Assembly (NCBI GenBank): GCA_049322795.1
Contig: JBMOQH010000017.1
Span: forward strand, 12,345-76,344
Reading direction: 5' to 3'
From: Immundisolibacter sp049322795
GTDB lineage: Bacteria; Pseudomonadota; Gammaproteobacteria; Immundisolibacterales; Immundisolibacteraceae
DNA: 64,000 nt
Part shown: in pieces, positions 46,478-56,156 of the stretch
Position numbering within the stretch: the stretch's first letter is position 1
Layout: every line of letters begins with the position of its first letter
Position numbers and translations under genes: made by a program
Notes under the pieces: model-generated
The model's database searches: none
What the model saw: the letters and a program-made list of their open reading frames with translations, nothing else
What the model was told of the DNA's origin: nothing

Positions 46478-47142
46478 CGGCGCGCCCGCTGCGCCTGGCG
46501 GTCCTGCTCTCCGGCCGCGGCAGCAATCTCGAAGCCATCCTGCACGCCTGCGCCGCCGGCCAGCTTTCGGCGCGGGTGGTGCAGGTGATCAGCAACCGCC
46601 CCGCTGCGGGTGGGCTCGCGCTCGCCGCGGCGGCGGGCGTGCCGACGGCGGTCATCGACCATCGGCACTTTTCGAACCGCCCGGACTTCGAGGCGGCACT
46701 CGCCGCGCAGCTCGCTGCCCTGCCCTGCGATCTTGTCGTGCTGGCCGGCTTCATGCGCGTGCTGACGGCCGATTTCGTGGCCCGCTACAGCGGCCGCCTC
46801 ATCAACATTCATCCCTCGCTGTTGCCGGACTTTCCGGGGCTGGACACCCATGCGCGGGCGCTGGCGGCCGGCGTGACCGAGCATGGCGCCAGCGTGCACT
46901 TCGTCACCGCCGCGGTCGACGGCGGGCCGCTGGTCGCGCAGATCGTCGTGCCGGTGCGGGCCGGGGACACCCCGGACACGCTCGCCGCGCGCGTGCTGGC
47001 CGCCGAACACCGGCTCTACCCGACGGTCATAGGCTGGTATGCACAGGGCCGCCTGGCGCTGGCCGGGGAGCGGGTGCGGCTCGACGGCCTGCCGCTGGCG
47101 GCGCCAGTGCGCTTCGCCGCCGAAGGAGAACACCATGCGTAA
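46474..47142 (+). CDS. purN: Phosphoribosylglycinamide formyltransferase
   Basis: GAR transformylase, 222 residues: uses 10-formyl-THF to formylate GAR. The catalytic region INIHPSLLPDFPGLDTHARA holds Asn-x-His, and the Asp is in VDGGPLVAQ. LLSGRGSNLEAI is the N-terminal phosphate loop. The GTG at 46474 overlaps the purM stop and is the only start that gives the conserved N-terminus. Confidence 0.96.
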
Positions 47143-47929
47143 ACAGATTCTTGGCACGGTCCGCGCCAGCCGCTGGTTGGCAGCCGCATTGGCTGCGCTG
47201 ATCGGCGCCGGCGGGCAGGCTGCCCAGCCGGTGCAGTGGGAAGCGGTCTACGCCGTGCGCCAGGGCAGCATCGAGGGCGGCGAGGCGGTGCAGAGCTACC
47301 AGGCGGCGGACGGCAAATACCGCCTCACGCTGGATGTCACTCCGGGCGGTGTGGTGGCGATGTTCACGCAGGAGACCTTTCACGACGAGAGCACCGGCAC
47401 GGTCGACAGGCAGGGTTGGCGGCCGCTGCGCTACGTGCACAAGCGCGAGGGCGGCCGCAAGCAGCGCGACTACGATTTCGCCTTCGACTGGCGCGCCGGC
47501 CAGACCCGCGAGCGCGAGGCGGATCGGCCGCCCGCCGCGCTGCGGCCCGGCACGCTCGACGAGCTGGTCTACGTGGAGGCGCTGCGCCGCACGCTCGCCA
47601 GCGGCGGCACCGGCATGACGGCACCGGTGCTGTACGGCTCCGACGGCGAGATCCGGGACTACACGCTGGAAACCCTCGGCGAGGAACAGATCACCACGCC
47701 CGCCGGCACCTTCAAGACGATCAAGGTTCAGCGCACGCAAACCGGCGGCAAGTACACCGTCACCCTGTGGTGCGCCCCGGCGCTCGACTACTTCCCGGTG
47801 CGTATCGACCGCCACAAGCGCGGCCGTTCGCAAGGCACGCTGTTGCTGAAGAGCTACAGCGACGGCGAGCATCGCGCCCCATCCGCGGCGGCCAGCGACG
47901 CGCTCAAGACAGCCGGTGGCGGCATCTGA
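47135..47929 (+). CDS. DUF3108-domain exported protein
   Basis: A 264-residue protein with a signal peptide (WLAAALAALIGAGGQAAQ) and a beta-rich domain. YAVRQGSIEGGEAVQSYQ, TTPAGTFKTIKVQ and YFPVRIDR fit DUF3108, a family found beside purN in gammaproteobacteria. Function unknown; envelope. AAGGAGAA lies before the ATG; overlaps purN by eight bases. Confidence 0.85.
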   Translation: MRKQILGTVRASRWLAAALAALIGAGGQAAQPVQWEAVYAVRQGSIEGGEAVQSYQAADGKYRLTLDVTPGGVVAMFTQETFHDESTGTVDRQGWRPLRYVHKREGGRKQRDYDFAFDWRAGQTREREADRPPAALRPGTLDELVYVEALRRTLASGGTGMTAPVLYGSDGEIRDYTLETLGEEQITTPAGTFKTIKVQRTQTGGKYTVTLWCAPALDYFPVRIDRHKRGRSQGTLLLKSYSDGEHRAPSAAASDALKTAGGGI

Positions 47930-48002
47930 TTGCGGGCAACGGCCGCAGGAAAGCCGGCCGCGTAGCCGGCCCGCCACTGCCTGGACACGCCGAGCCCGCC
48001 TC

Positions 48003-49724
48003 ATGAGACGGCTGCTGGCGGGCGTGCTGCTGGCGGCGCTGCCACCGACGGCAGGGGCCGCCACCGTGGAGGTCACGCTGGACGGCCTGCCGCCGGCGCT
48101 GACCAAGAGCGTGCTCGCCGGGCTGGATGTCGATGCCGAGGCGCAGCGCGAACACGTATCGGCGGCCCGCATCCGCCGGGCGCATGAGGCCGCCCCGCAG
48201 CAGATACGTGCCGCCCTGGAGGCCAGCGGCTACTACCGGGCGACGGTCGAAGCCAGGCTGACCGGGGGCCCGGAAGTCTGGCAAGCGCGCTACCAGGTGA
48301 CCCGCGGCGAGCCGCTGCGCGTCAGCGCGGTGGACATTGCACTGTCCGGCTCCATCGAAAACGACAGCGTCGCGCTGGCAGCCCTGCCCGCTTTTCCCTT
48401 GCAGGTCGGCAGCCGCCTGCGCCACGCGCAATACGAAACCGGCAAGCGCGCCCTGCTCGACGCGCTGCGCGAGTTCGGTTACCTCGACGTGGCCGTGACG
48501 ACCCACCGTGTGGACGTCGATCTCGAGGCGTACACGGCGCGGGTCACCCTGGCCGTCGACAGCGGCGCACGCTACCGCTTCGGCGAGCTTGCACTGCCCG
48601 ACACGGTGGTGAATGAGGACTTGCTGCGGCGCTACGGCGCCCCGCAGGCGGGCGACCCCTACCGCATGGCGCGCCTGCTGGACTACCAGGGAGCGCTCGC
48701 CGACAGCGGCTACTTCACCGGGGTGGACGTGCAGCCGGGCAGTCGCGATCGACAGGCGCATACCGTGCCGGTGGCCGTGCTGCTGACCCCCAGCCCCCGC
48801 AACGCGTACAGCGCCGGAGTCGGATTCGCCACCGACAGCGGGCCGCGCCTGCGGGCGGGCCATCAACGCCGCTACGTGAACCCGCGCGGGCACAGCCTCG
48901 ACAACACGCTGCTGCTGTCGCGCACCGCCCGGCTCGGCAGCCAGTACCGCATACCGCTGGCCGATCCGCGCAGCGAGCAGCTGACGTTGGGCGCCACCGC
49001 CGGGCGCCAGGACACCGCCAGCGTGCTGTCCGACAGCCTGACCCTGCAGGCCGCGTTGATCAATCGGCTCGGCATCGGGCGGCGGACGCTGGGGCTGGAC
49101 TTTCTGGTCGAGCGTTTCGACACCGGCGGTGACCGGACCACCAGCGCACTGCTGATCCCCTCCGTCAGCTGGCAGGGCACGCGCAGCGACGACCCGCTGT
49201 GGCCGCGCGACGGCTGGCGACTGGAGGCGAGGCTGCGCGGTGCGCTGGCCGGGCTGCTGTCGGACCTGTCGTTCGCCCAGGCGCTGGCGACCGCCAAGTA
49301 CGTCCGTGGCTTCGGGCGCGATCAGCGCCTGCTGGGGCGACTGGATGTCGGTTCGAGCTGGGTCGATGGCTTCGCCGAGCTGCCGGCGTCACTGCGATTT
49401 TTTGCCGGCGGCGATCAGAGCGTGCGCGGCTACGATTTTCAGAAGCTCGGCCCACGCGACGGCGACGGCGACGTGGTCGGCGGCCGGCATCTGTTCGTGG
49501 CCAGTCTGGAATACGAATGGATGTTCGCCGGCAATCTCGGCGGGGCGCTGTTCTTCGATGCCGGCAATGCCTTCGACGGCACGCGCCTGAATCTGGAGCG
49601 GGGCGTCGGCGTCGGTTTTCGCTGGCGCTCGCCCATTGGCGCCGTGCGCGTGGACCTGGCGAGCGCCATCTCGAAGCCGGGCACGCCGCTGCGGCTGCAC
49701 ATCACCGTGGGCCCGGACTTGTGA
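48003..49724 (+). CDS. tamA: Outer-membrane assembly factor TamA
   Basis: A 573-residue Omp85-family protein (E. coli TamA 577). Signal peptide to about residue 20, three POTRA domains (about 20-250), then a 16-strand barrel ending SAISKPGTPLRLHITVGPDL; RFFAGGDQSVRGYDFQ is the Omp85 signature. With TamB it helps insert autotransporters and moves phospholipid to the outer membrane. One-base overlap with tamB. Confidence 0.95.
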   Translation: MRRLLAGVLLAALPPTAGAATVEVTLDGLPPALTKSVLAGLDVDAEAQREHVSAARIRRAHEAAPQQIRAALEASGYYRATVEARLTGGPEVWQARYQVTRGEPLRVSAVDIALSGSIENDSVALAALPAFPLQVGSRLRHAQYETGKRALLDALREFGYLDVAVTTHRVDVDLEAYTARVTLAVDSGARYRFGELALPDTVVNEDLLRRYGAPQAGDPYRMARLLDYQGALADSGYFTGVDVQPGSRDRQAHTVPVAVLLTPSPRNAYSAGVGFATDSGPRLRAGHQRRYVNPRGHSLDNTLLLSRTARLGSQYRIPLADPRSEQLTLGATAGRQDTASVLSDSLTLQAALINRLGIGRRTLGLDFLVERFDTGGDRTTSALLIPSVSWQGTRSDDPLWPRDGWRLEARLRGALAGLLSDLSFAQALATAKYVRGFGRDQRLLGRLDVGSSWVDGFAELPASLRFFAGGDQSVRGYDFQKLGPRDGDGDVVGGRHLFVASLEYEWMFAGNLGGALFFDAGNAFDGTRLNLERGVGVGFRWRSPIGAVRVDLASAISKPGTPLRLHITVGPDL

Positions 49725-52700
49725 TGCGCATGCTCCGCTGGGCCGCCAGCGCGACGCTGGTCCTGCTGCTGATCGCCCTCGCCACCCTCGCGGCGCTCGG
49801 CAGCGACCGTGCCACGCGGGCGCTGTTGTCCGGCGCCACCGCGCTGTCGGGCGGGCAGCTCGAGTTCGGCGCGGTGCATGGAAACCTGCGCCAGGGCCTG
49901 CGCCTGGAACAGGTGCGGCTGCGCCTGGACGGCATCGACGCGCAGGCAACGATGATCGACTGGCAACCCGGCGATGGCTCACTGGCGCGCCGCGAGCTGG
50001 CGCTCGGCCGTCTCACGCTGGACGAGCTGCACGTGAGCCTGGACGGCGACGACACGCCGTCGACGCAGCCCGCGCGCCTGCCCGCGCTCGCCCTGCCCGG
50101 CCGCATCACGCTCCAGTCGCTCGAGCTGCGCGGCTTGACCATCGCAGCGGCCGGCGGCACCCCGCTGCGCCTGGAAACCGTCCGGCTGTCCGGCAGCCTG
50201 GAAGGCAGCCGTCTGCGCCTCGATCGCCTGTTCGCCGAGGCCGGCCAGGCCGTCGTGGACGCCGCGCTGCGCCTGGAGTTCGCGGGCGAAGGGGCACTCG
50301 ACGGCTGGTTGCAGGGCACGCTGCGCCAGCCCGACGGCCCGCCGCTGCGACTGCATGGCGCCGTCGGCGGCAGTCTGGTGCACGGCGTGCAGGCGACGCT
50401 GTACACCACGGAGCCCGGCGCCGCGCGCCTGGCGGCCAGCCTGGACCGGCCGCTCGAAGCCGGACCGTGGCAGGCGCATCTGTGGCTGGAGCGAGAGTCG
50501 CTCGCCCGCTGGCGTTCGGGGCTGCCGCCCTGGTTGCTGGCGGCGCAGGCGCGCGCCCGGGGCCACGGCGCCCGGCTCGCGGTTTCGGTCGATTACCGGC
50601 TGGAACAAACCCCGGCCGGCGATGCCCACGGCCGTATCGCCGCGCAGGGCACCGGCGAGCAGTGGGACGTAACCGCCGAGGCCGGTGCCGATGCGGCGAA
50701 AGTCACGCTTGCCGGCGCAGTGGACCTGGGCACCTCCAGCGTGGACGCGCAACTCGACTGGCAGGCCCTGCAATGGCCACTCGCGGACGCGCCACCGCGG
50801 GTGCAGTCGCCACGCGGCAGCGCCCGCCTGACAGGCCGGATCGACGACTGGGCGCTGTCGCTGCAGGCCGCTCTGGCGGCGCAGGGTCAAAGCGGTGAGC
50901 TCAACGCGCAGGCCCGCGGCGACAGTGCCCAGGCGCGACTGGAAAGCTTCGAGGCCCAGCTGCTGGGTGGCCGTCTCAACGGCGAGGGCGAGCTGCGCTG
51001 GGCGCCGGACCTGCGCTACGCCGTGAGCGCCCGCGCCCGGGCGCTCGATCCCGGCCTGCTGAATCCGCAGTGGCAAGGCCGGGTCGATGCCGACATCAGC
51101 GCCGCCGGGGACGCGGGCACGCTCGACCTCAAGCTTGCCGGTCTCGGGGGCACCCTGCGCGACCAGCCCCTGCGGGGCGAAGGCGCGCTCACCTGGCGGC
51201 CGGAGTCGCTGCGCCTGGACGCGGTGGACCTGCGCCTGGGGCAGGCCAGCCTGGGCGCGTCCGGCAATCTGCTCGGTGCCGGCGCGCCGCTGGTTCTGGC
51301 GCTGACCGTGCCTGCGGCGGGCGATCTGCTGCCCGGCGCGCGCGGACGATTGCGTGCGAACGCCCGCATCAATGGGCCCGACTTCGCGCAGGCAAGCGTC
51401 GAGCTGACCGTGGCCGGTCTGGCATGGGGCGGCCAGGCCGTCGACGCGGTCGACGCCCGGCTCGAGCTCGACCGCCCGCAGGACCGCCTGTCCGTGCGGG
51501 TCGATGCGAACGGCATCCGGATCGGCGAGCGGCGCGTGTCGCTCAACCTCGACGCCGACGGCGCCGCGTCCGATCACGCCGTGCGGATGAACGTCGCGCA
51601 TGACGACCTGCGCCTGACGCTGAGCGGCCAGGGCGGCCTGCTCGACGACGGCTGGCGCGGGCGCATCAAGCAAGGCGCGCTGGCGGGGCTGCCCCCGCAG
51701 GACTGGACGCTGGCCGAACCACTGGCCCTCGAGCTGCGGCAATCGCGGCAATCCGTGGCGCGCCACTGCTGGCAGGCCGGCACCGCCCGGCTGTGCGCGG
51801 ACGGGCACAGTGGCGGCGGCGCGATGGCATTGAGCGCCGAGCTCCAGGCCCTGCCACTGGCGCCCCTGGTGGCGCTGGCGCACCCGGATCTGGCGGCCGA
51901 CAGCCGGCTCGACGGGCGCGTCAGCCTGCATCGAAATGCCGATCCGCTGCAGGGCGAACTGCGCCTGACGGTGTCGCCGGGCGCGCTGGTCTTCCCCATG
52001 CCGGATGGCCGCGAAAGCCGCTTCGCTCACGGCGGCGCGCGCGTTGACGGGCGCCTTGAATCCAGCGGCGGGAACCTGGAGGTGCAACTGGCACAGGCCG
52101 CGCCGACACAGCCGGACCTGCTGAGCGCACGCTTGCGCCTGCCGCCCTTGCCCGCCACCGCGGACGCGCCGCTGCAGGGGTCGCTCACCGCGCAGCTGCC
52201 GGACGTCGGACTGTTCGCGCCCTGGCTGGCGCAGCTGGATGAACTGGCCGGCCGCATCGAGGCGGCCATGCAGGTCGATGGCACGGTCGGTGCCCCGCGC
52301 CTGGTCGGGGAAGCCCATCTGCGCGAGGGCCGCGCAGCGGTGCCGGCGCTCGGCATCGAACTGCACCAGATGCAGGCCCGCCTGACCGGCGACGGCAGCG
52401 ACACGCTACGGCTCGAGGGCAGCGCGCAATCCGGCGACGGCACGCTGCGCCTGGCGGGCTTCGGACGCCAGACGGCGGCGGGACCGCAGGTGCGCCTCAC
52501 CCTCGGCGGCGAGCGGGTCGAGGTGTTCGACACCGCCCAGCTGCAGGCCCGGATCAGCCCGAAGCTCGACATCGAGCTGTCCGAAGGCCGACTCGCCGTG
52601 ACCGGCGAAATTACCGTGCCGACCGCGCGCATCCGCGCGCCGGACCGGCCGGCGGCCATCCAGACCTCGGAGGATGTGGTGGTGTCCGGTCGTGAGGCCG

Positions 52701-53419
52701 CAGACAGCCGGTCGGTGGCCGCGAACGTCGACCTGCGCGTGGTGCTGGGTGATGACGTGCGGGTGGATGCCTACGGCTTTCGCGGCCAGCTCGGGGGCGC
52801 CGTGCGCGTGCAACAACTGCCCGACGGCGCCGCGGCCGTCAACGGCCAGGTCAAGGTGACCGAAGGCCAGTACAGCTTTTACGGTCAGCGCCTGGGGGTG
52901 ACCGAAGGCGAGCTGCGCTACGCCGGCGGCCCGCCGGACAACCCGGCGCTGCGCATCACGGCCAGCCGCAAAGCAGGCGATGTGACCGCCGGCATACGCC
53001 TGCGCGGCACGGCCAGGGCGCCGACCACGCAGCTGTTCTCAACGCCTGCCATGCCGCAGGCGGACATCCTGTCGTACCTGGTGATCGGGCGCCCGATGCA
53101 GCAAGCCAGGGGCGGTGAGGGTGACCTGCTGATGCAGGCCGCCGGCTCGGCCGCCTTGCGGGGCGGCAACGCACTGGTCAAGCGACTGGGCCAGACCCTG
53201 GGTTTCGACGACGCCAAGCTGGGTGGTGACGGCAACGGCGGCGCCAGCCTGGCGCTGGGCCGTCACCTCACGCCGCGCCTGTACGTGGGCTACGGCCTGG
53301 CGCTGGCCGATCAGGCCAACGCCGTCACGCTGCGCTACACGGTGACCGAGCAGTGGTTGCTGGAGGTGGTGTCGGGCCTGACGCAGACCGCCGATCTGCT
53401 GTACCAGATCGAGCGCTGA
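49724..53419 (+). CDS. tamB: Translocation and assembly module protein TamB
   Basis: A 1231-residue AsmA-like protein (E. coli 1259). One N-terminal membrane helix (WAASATLVLLLIALATLAALG), then a long repeated beta structure, ending in the DUF490 domain: GQVKVTEGQYSFYGQRLGVT, AGGPPDNPALRITASR, ILSYLVIGRPMQQA and a C-terminal beta signal with LEVVSGLTQTADLLYQ. Bridges inner and outer membranes for lipid transport. ATG overlaps the tamA stop. Confidence 0.95.
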   Translation: MRMLRWAASATLVLLLIALATLAALGSDRATRALLSGATALSGGQLEFGAVHGNLRQGLRLEQVRLRLDGIDAQATMIDWQPGDGSLARRELALGRLTLDELHVSLDGDDTPSTQPARLPALALPGRITLQSLELRGLTIAAAGGTPLRLETVRLSGSLEGSRLRLDRLFAEAGQAVVDAALRLEFAGEGALDGWLQGTLRQPDGPPLRLHGAVGGSLVHGVQATLYTTEPGAARLAASLDRPLEAGPWQAHLWLERESLARWRSGLPPWLLAAQARARGHGARLAVSVDYRLEQTPAGDAHGRIAAQGTGEQWDVTAEAGADAAKVTLAGAVDLGTSSVDAQLDWQALQWPLADAPPRVQSPRGSARLTGRIDDWALSLQAALAAQGQSGELNAQARGDSAQARLESFEAQLLGGRLNGEGELRWAPDLRYAVSARARALDPGLLNPQWQGRVDADISAAGDAGTLDLKLAGLGGTLRDQPLRGEGALTWRPESLRLDAVDLRLGQASLGASGNLLGAGAPLVLALTVPAAGDLLPGARGRLRANARINGPDFAQASVELTVAGLAWGGQAVDAVDARLELDRPQDRLSVRVDANGIRIGERRVSLNLDADGAASDHAVRMNVAHDDLRLTLSGQGGLLDDGWRGRIKQGALAGLPPQDWTLAEPLALELRQSRQSVARHCWQAGTARLCADGHSGGGAMALSAELQALPLAPLVALAHPDLAADSRLDGRVSLHRNADPLQGELRLTVSPGALVFPMPDGRESRFAHGGARVDGRLESSGGNLEVQLAQAAPTQPDLLSARLRLPPLPATADAPLQGSLTAQLPDVGLFAPWLAQLDELAGRIEAAMQVDGTVGAPRLVGEAHLREGRAAVPALGIELHQMQARLTGDGSDTLRLEGSAQSGDGTLRLAGFGRQTAAGPQVRLTLGGERVEVFDTAQLQARISPKLDIELSEGRLAVTGEITVPTARIRAPDRPAAIQTSEDVVVSGREAADSRSVAANVDLRVVLGDDVRVDAYGFRGQLGGAVRVQQLPDGAAAVNGQVKVTEGQYSFYGQRLGVTEGELRYAGGPPDNPALRITASRKAGDVTAGIRLRGTARAPTTQLFSTPAMPQADILSYLVIGRPMQQARGGEGDLLMQAAGSAALRGGNALVKRLGQTLGFDDAKLGGDGNGGASLALGRHLTPRLYVGYGLALADQANAVTLRYTVTEQWLLEVVSGLTQTADLLYQIER

Positions 53420-53428
53420 CGGCGCCGC

Positions 53429-53893
53429 TCAGGCGAGCGAGCGGATCACGCCGACCGCCTCCGCCACGTGCTGTTTGGCGCGCAGCTGGCTCGAGAACAT
53501 GTGCCGGATGGTGCCGTCCCGGTCCAGCACGAAGGTGACCCGCCCCGGCAACAGGCCAAGCGTGGCCGGCACGCCATAGACCTTGCGCACCGTGCCGCCC
53601 TGGTCGCTGAGCAGCACGAACGGCAGCTGGTGCTTGCCGGCGAAGCGGGCATGCGATTCCGGCGGATCGGAGCTGATGCCGATCACCTCCGCGCCGGCCT
53701 GCTTGAAGTCCTCGTACTGGTCGCGAAAGGCGCAGGCCTCGGCGGTGCAGCCGGGGGTGTCGTCCTTGGGATAGAAATAGACCACCACCGGGCGGCCGAG
53801 GTAGTCGGCCAGCGACACCGGACGGCCGTCGGCGGTGGGCAGCGTGAAGGTCGGCGCCTTGTCACCGACCTTGAGCGTCTTGCTGGCGGGCAT
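53429..53893 (-). CDS. bcp: Thioredoxin-dependent peroxiredoxin Bcp
   Basis: A 154-residue atypical 2-Cys peroxiredoxin that reduces hydroperoxides. DTPGCTAEAC holds the peroxidatic and resolving cysteines (49 and 54), five residues apart as in E. coli Bcp. Of two in-frame ATGs (53899, 53893) the second has GGAG at the right distance (six bases), while the first abuts it, so 53893 is used. Convergent with tamB, ten bases apart. Confidence 0.95.
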   Translation of the reverse strand: MPASKTLKVGDKAPTFTLPTADGRPVSLADYLGRPVVVYFYPKDDTPGCTAEACAFRDQYEDFKQAGAEVIGISSDPPESHARFAGKHQLPFVLLSDQGGTVRKVYGVPATLGLLPGRVTFVLDRDGTIRHMFSSQLRAKQHVAEAVGVIRSLA

Positions 53894-53972
53894 GGTCATC
53901 TCCGGAGGTGGGGGATGCGGCGAGCATGCGCCGTCGGCGGCGGTCGGCGCAACGTCGCCGCCGCGCGGCCGG

Positions 53973-54752
53973 TCAGTGCATGCTGCGCCCGCCGTCGACG
54001 CTGAGCACCTGCGCCGTCACGTAGCCGGCGTCGTCGGACGCGAAATACGCCACCGTGCCGGGCACGTCGTCCGGCTGCTGCGTGCGGGCCATGGGCGTGG
54101 TGGCCACGAAGCGATCGGCCATCGCCTGATAGCCGGCGTCGAGCATGCGCTCGGTCATCGTCAGGCCCACCGAGATCAGGTTGCAAGTGATGCCGTCGCG
54201 GCCGAGATCGAAGGCCATGGCGCGCGTGAGGCCGATGAGGCCGGCCTTGGAGGCGATATACGCGGCGCAGTTGCCGCGGCCGGAGTAGACCGTCGACGAG
54301 CCGATGTTGATGACCCGCCCCCAGCGCTGGGCGGCCATGAAGGGATAGACCGCCTTGGCGAAGAACCAGGGGCCCTTGAGGTTGATGTCGAGGTTGGCGT
54401 CCCACACCGCCTGGTCGAGCTGGTGGAACGGCACGTCGATGCGCTCGCGCGGAAACTGCCCCAGCGTGACGGCGGCGTTGTTGACCAGGATGTCCACCTT
54501 GCCGAAGTGCGCGCCGGCCGCGGCGACCGTGGCCTGCACCGACGCCTCGTCGGCCACGTCGCAGCGGTGCCAGAACACCGGCCGGCCACCCGCGCGCTGC
54601 AGCGCCTCGGCCGTTTCCTGCAGCACCGACTCGGTGGTGCCGCAGATGGCAAGCTCGGCGCCGTCGCGGTAAAGGCGCTCGCTGATGGCGCGCCCGATGC
54701 CGCGCCCGCCGCCCGTAACGAGCGCCACATGGCCTTTCAGTCGGTCTGTCAT
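53973..54752 (-). CDS. SDR-family NAD(P)-dependent oxidoreductase
   Basis: A 259-residue classical SDR: cofactor motif VTGGGRGIGRA, NNAAVTLG, active site Ser in INIGSSTVYSG and Tyr-x-x-x-Lys in YIASK, C-terminal VLSVDGGRSMH. The ATG at 54752 has GAGGAG upstream. Substrate unknown. Divergent from the diiron-oxidase-like gene. Confidence 0.92.
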   Translation of the reverse strand: MTDRLKGHVALVTGGGRGIGRAISERLYRDGAELAICGTTESVLQETAEALQRAGGRPVFWHRCDVADEASVQATVAAAGAHFGKVDILVNNAAVTLGQFPRERIDVPFHQLDQAVWDANLDINLKGPWFFAKAVYPFMAAQRWGRVINIGSSTVYSGRGNCAAYIASKAGLIGLTRAMAFDLGRDGITCNLISVGLTMTERMLDAGYQAMADRFVATTPMARTQQPDDVPGTVAYFASDDAGYVTAQVLSVDGGRSMH

Positions 54753-54875
54753 GACGTTTCTCCTCTGCTGCGGTGCTTGTCGATCGGAACCCGGGCAGCC
54801 GCCGTTGCCACATGGCTGCGCCACGATGTTGTCCCGATGCGTCTTGGCAAACTGATCGGCAGGCCGCCCCGATCG

Positions 54876-54896
54876 GGCGCCGGGCCGCCCGGCGCC
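54876..54896. promoter_or_regulatory. Perfect inverted repeat between SDR and diiron-oxidase-like genes
   Basis: GGCGCCGGG - CCG - CCCGGCGCC, a 9-bp perfect stem, four bases before a possible -10 (TAAAGT, 54900-54905) for the rightward gene. Could be an operator or a structural hairpin; the GC richness of the genome makes chance stems more likely. Confidence 0.3.
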
Positions 54897-54971
54897 GGGT
54901 AAAGTAATGCCACGACTCTCCCGCCGTCACCGTCACCGCCCGGCACGAGTGCGTCTCCAGGAGCCAGCCCC

Positions 54972-55673
54972 ATGCCCGATCTGAAGCTGTCCGACATTGC
55001 CAGCGCCGCGCTCGACGCCGCCAAAACCTGGCCCTGGGTGCTGGCGCCGCTCACCCTGCCGCGCGGACAGGCCTACATCCTGCAGCACGTGCTGCGGAAC
55101 CGCTTTTTCAGCTCGGTGATGCGCCCGGCGTGGATGAGCCGCTGCCCGGACCAGGCCATCGTGCGGCGCACCATCTCGCAGATGGGCGAGGAGCTGGTCT
55201 ACGACCCGGCCATCAAGGCCGCGCACACCAAGATCCTCTGGCAGATGGGCCGCAACGTCGGCCTGACGGATGCGCAGATGGACGCGACGCGGCCGGAGCC
55301 GGAAACCGCCGCCGCGCTGGCGCTGCTGGAACACCTCGCGCGGGACTGGCACTGGACCGTCGGCTGGCTGGGCTCGTCCATCGACGAGTTCGTGCTGACG
55401 GCGCTCCCGGGACACAACTTCCACCCCGACCGCTGGATCGAGCACCTTGGCCTCTCCGAAGAGCAGGTGTTCTTCTTCCGCTACCACCTGTCGGCGGACC
55501 TCGAACACGCCGGCATCAAGGTGTGGCGTCCCATGGAGCCGTGGCTCACGCCAGACGTCGAGGCGCAGATCCGCCGCGGCCTGCCGCTGATCCTGGAAGC
55601 CCAGCGCCTGTTCTATGCCGGCGTCGAACGCCAGGCGACACGGCTTGCGGCCGGCGAGACGCCCGCAGCCTGA
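54972..55673 (+). CDS. Predicted heme-oxygenase-like diiron oxidase/oxygenase (TenA/PqqC/CADD fold)
   Basis: A 233-residue all-helical protein. Candidate metal ligands follow the CADD-like order: Asp78 and His85 (DPAIKAAH), Glu139 (SSIDEF), then His172, Asp176 and His179 (HLSADLEH). The spacings agree within a residue or so with CADD (Glu81, His88, Glu142, His174, Asp178, His181), except that the first ligand is Asp instead of Glu. Relatives oxidise small amines, fatty acids or a tyrosine-derived precursor with O2. No PQQ genes are nearby. Its stop codon directly abuts that of the convergent RidA-like gene. Confidence 0.75.
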   Translation: MPDLKLSDIASAALDAAKTWPWVLAPLTLPRGQAYILQHVLRNRFFSSVMRPAWMSRCPDQAIVRRTISQMGEELVYDPAIKAAHTKILWQMGRNVGLTDAQMDATRPEPETAAALALLEHLARDWHWTVGWLGSSIDEFVLTALPGHNFHPDRWIEHLGLSEEQVFFFRYHLSADLEHAGIKVWRPMEPWLTPDVEAQIRRGLPLILEAQRLFYAGVERQATRLAAGETPAA

Positions 55674-56066
55674 TCAGCCCGGCGCCAGCACCGCGTCGCA
55701 GTCCACCTCGACCAGAATCCTCGGGTCGAAGAAGCCGGTCACCTTGACCAGCGAGGTGGCCGGGTCGATGCCGCCGAAGAATTCGAGATGCGCGCGGCCG
55801 ATGTCCCAGATGTGCTGCATGTCGATCAGGTAAATGCGCGTGCGCACCACCTGCTCCATGTGCCCGCCGAGCGCCTCCACGCTGCGCTTGACGTTTTCCA
55901 GCGCCTGACGGGCCTGGGCGTAGGCGTCGCCCTCGCCCACCACTTCGCCATCGGCGCCGCGCCCGGGCGTGCCCGACACGGCAATGAAATCGCCAACGCG
56001 GCGGGCCTGCGAGTAGGCGAATTTCTCGGCGAAGTGCGGCGGGGCGGGTACGGTTTGCGTGTGCAT
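55674..56066 (-). CDS. RidA/YjgF-family protein, non-canonical active site
   Basis: A 130-residue Rid-family protein (trimeric fold). FIAVSGTPG, YAQARQALENVKRSVEALG and VVRTRIYLIDM fit. At the site where RidA has the imine-binding Arg (PAR-S), this reads PATS with Thr104, so it probably is not a standard imine deaminase. GAGGAG lies before the ATG. Divergent from thiD with a 90-base gap. Confidence 0.88.
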   Translation of the reverse strand: MHTQTVPAPPHFAEKFAYSQARRVGDFIAVSGTPGRGADGEVVGEGDAYAQARQALENVKRSVEALGGHMEQVVRTRIYLIDMQHIWDIGRAHLEFFGGIDPATSLVKVTGFFDPRILVEVDCDAVLAPG

Positions 56067-56156
56067 GCGCTGCTCCTCATCGGGGTGCGTGCCGACCGGG
56101 CCGGCCGGCGGCGGCCCCTATACTGCAACCGTCAATCCGCCCTGTCGCCCCACGCC

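Noticed and set aside
49979..52366. A 795-codon minus-strand frame opposite tamB
   Set aside because: Antisense shadow rich in Arg, Gln and Ala; tamB shows a membrane anchor and DUF490 domain in the sense frame.
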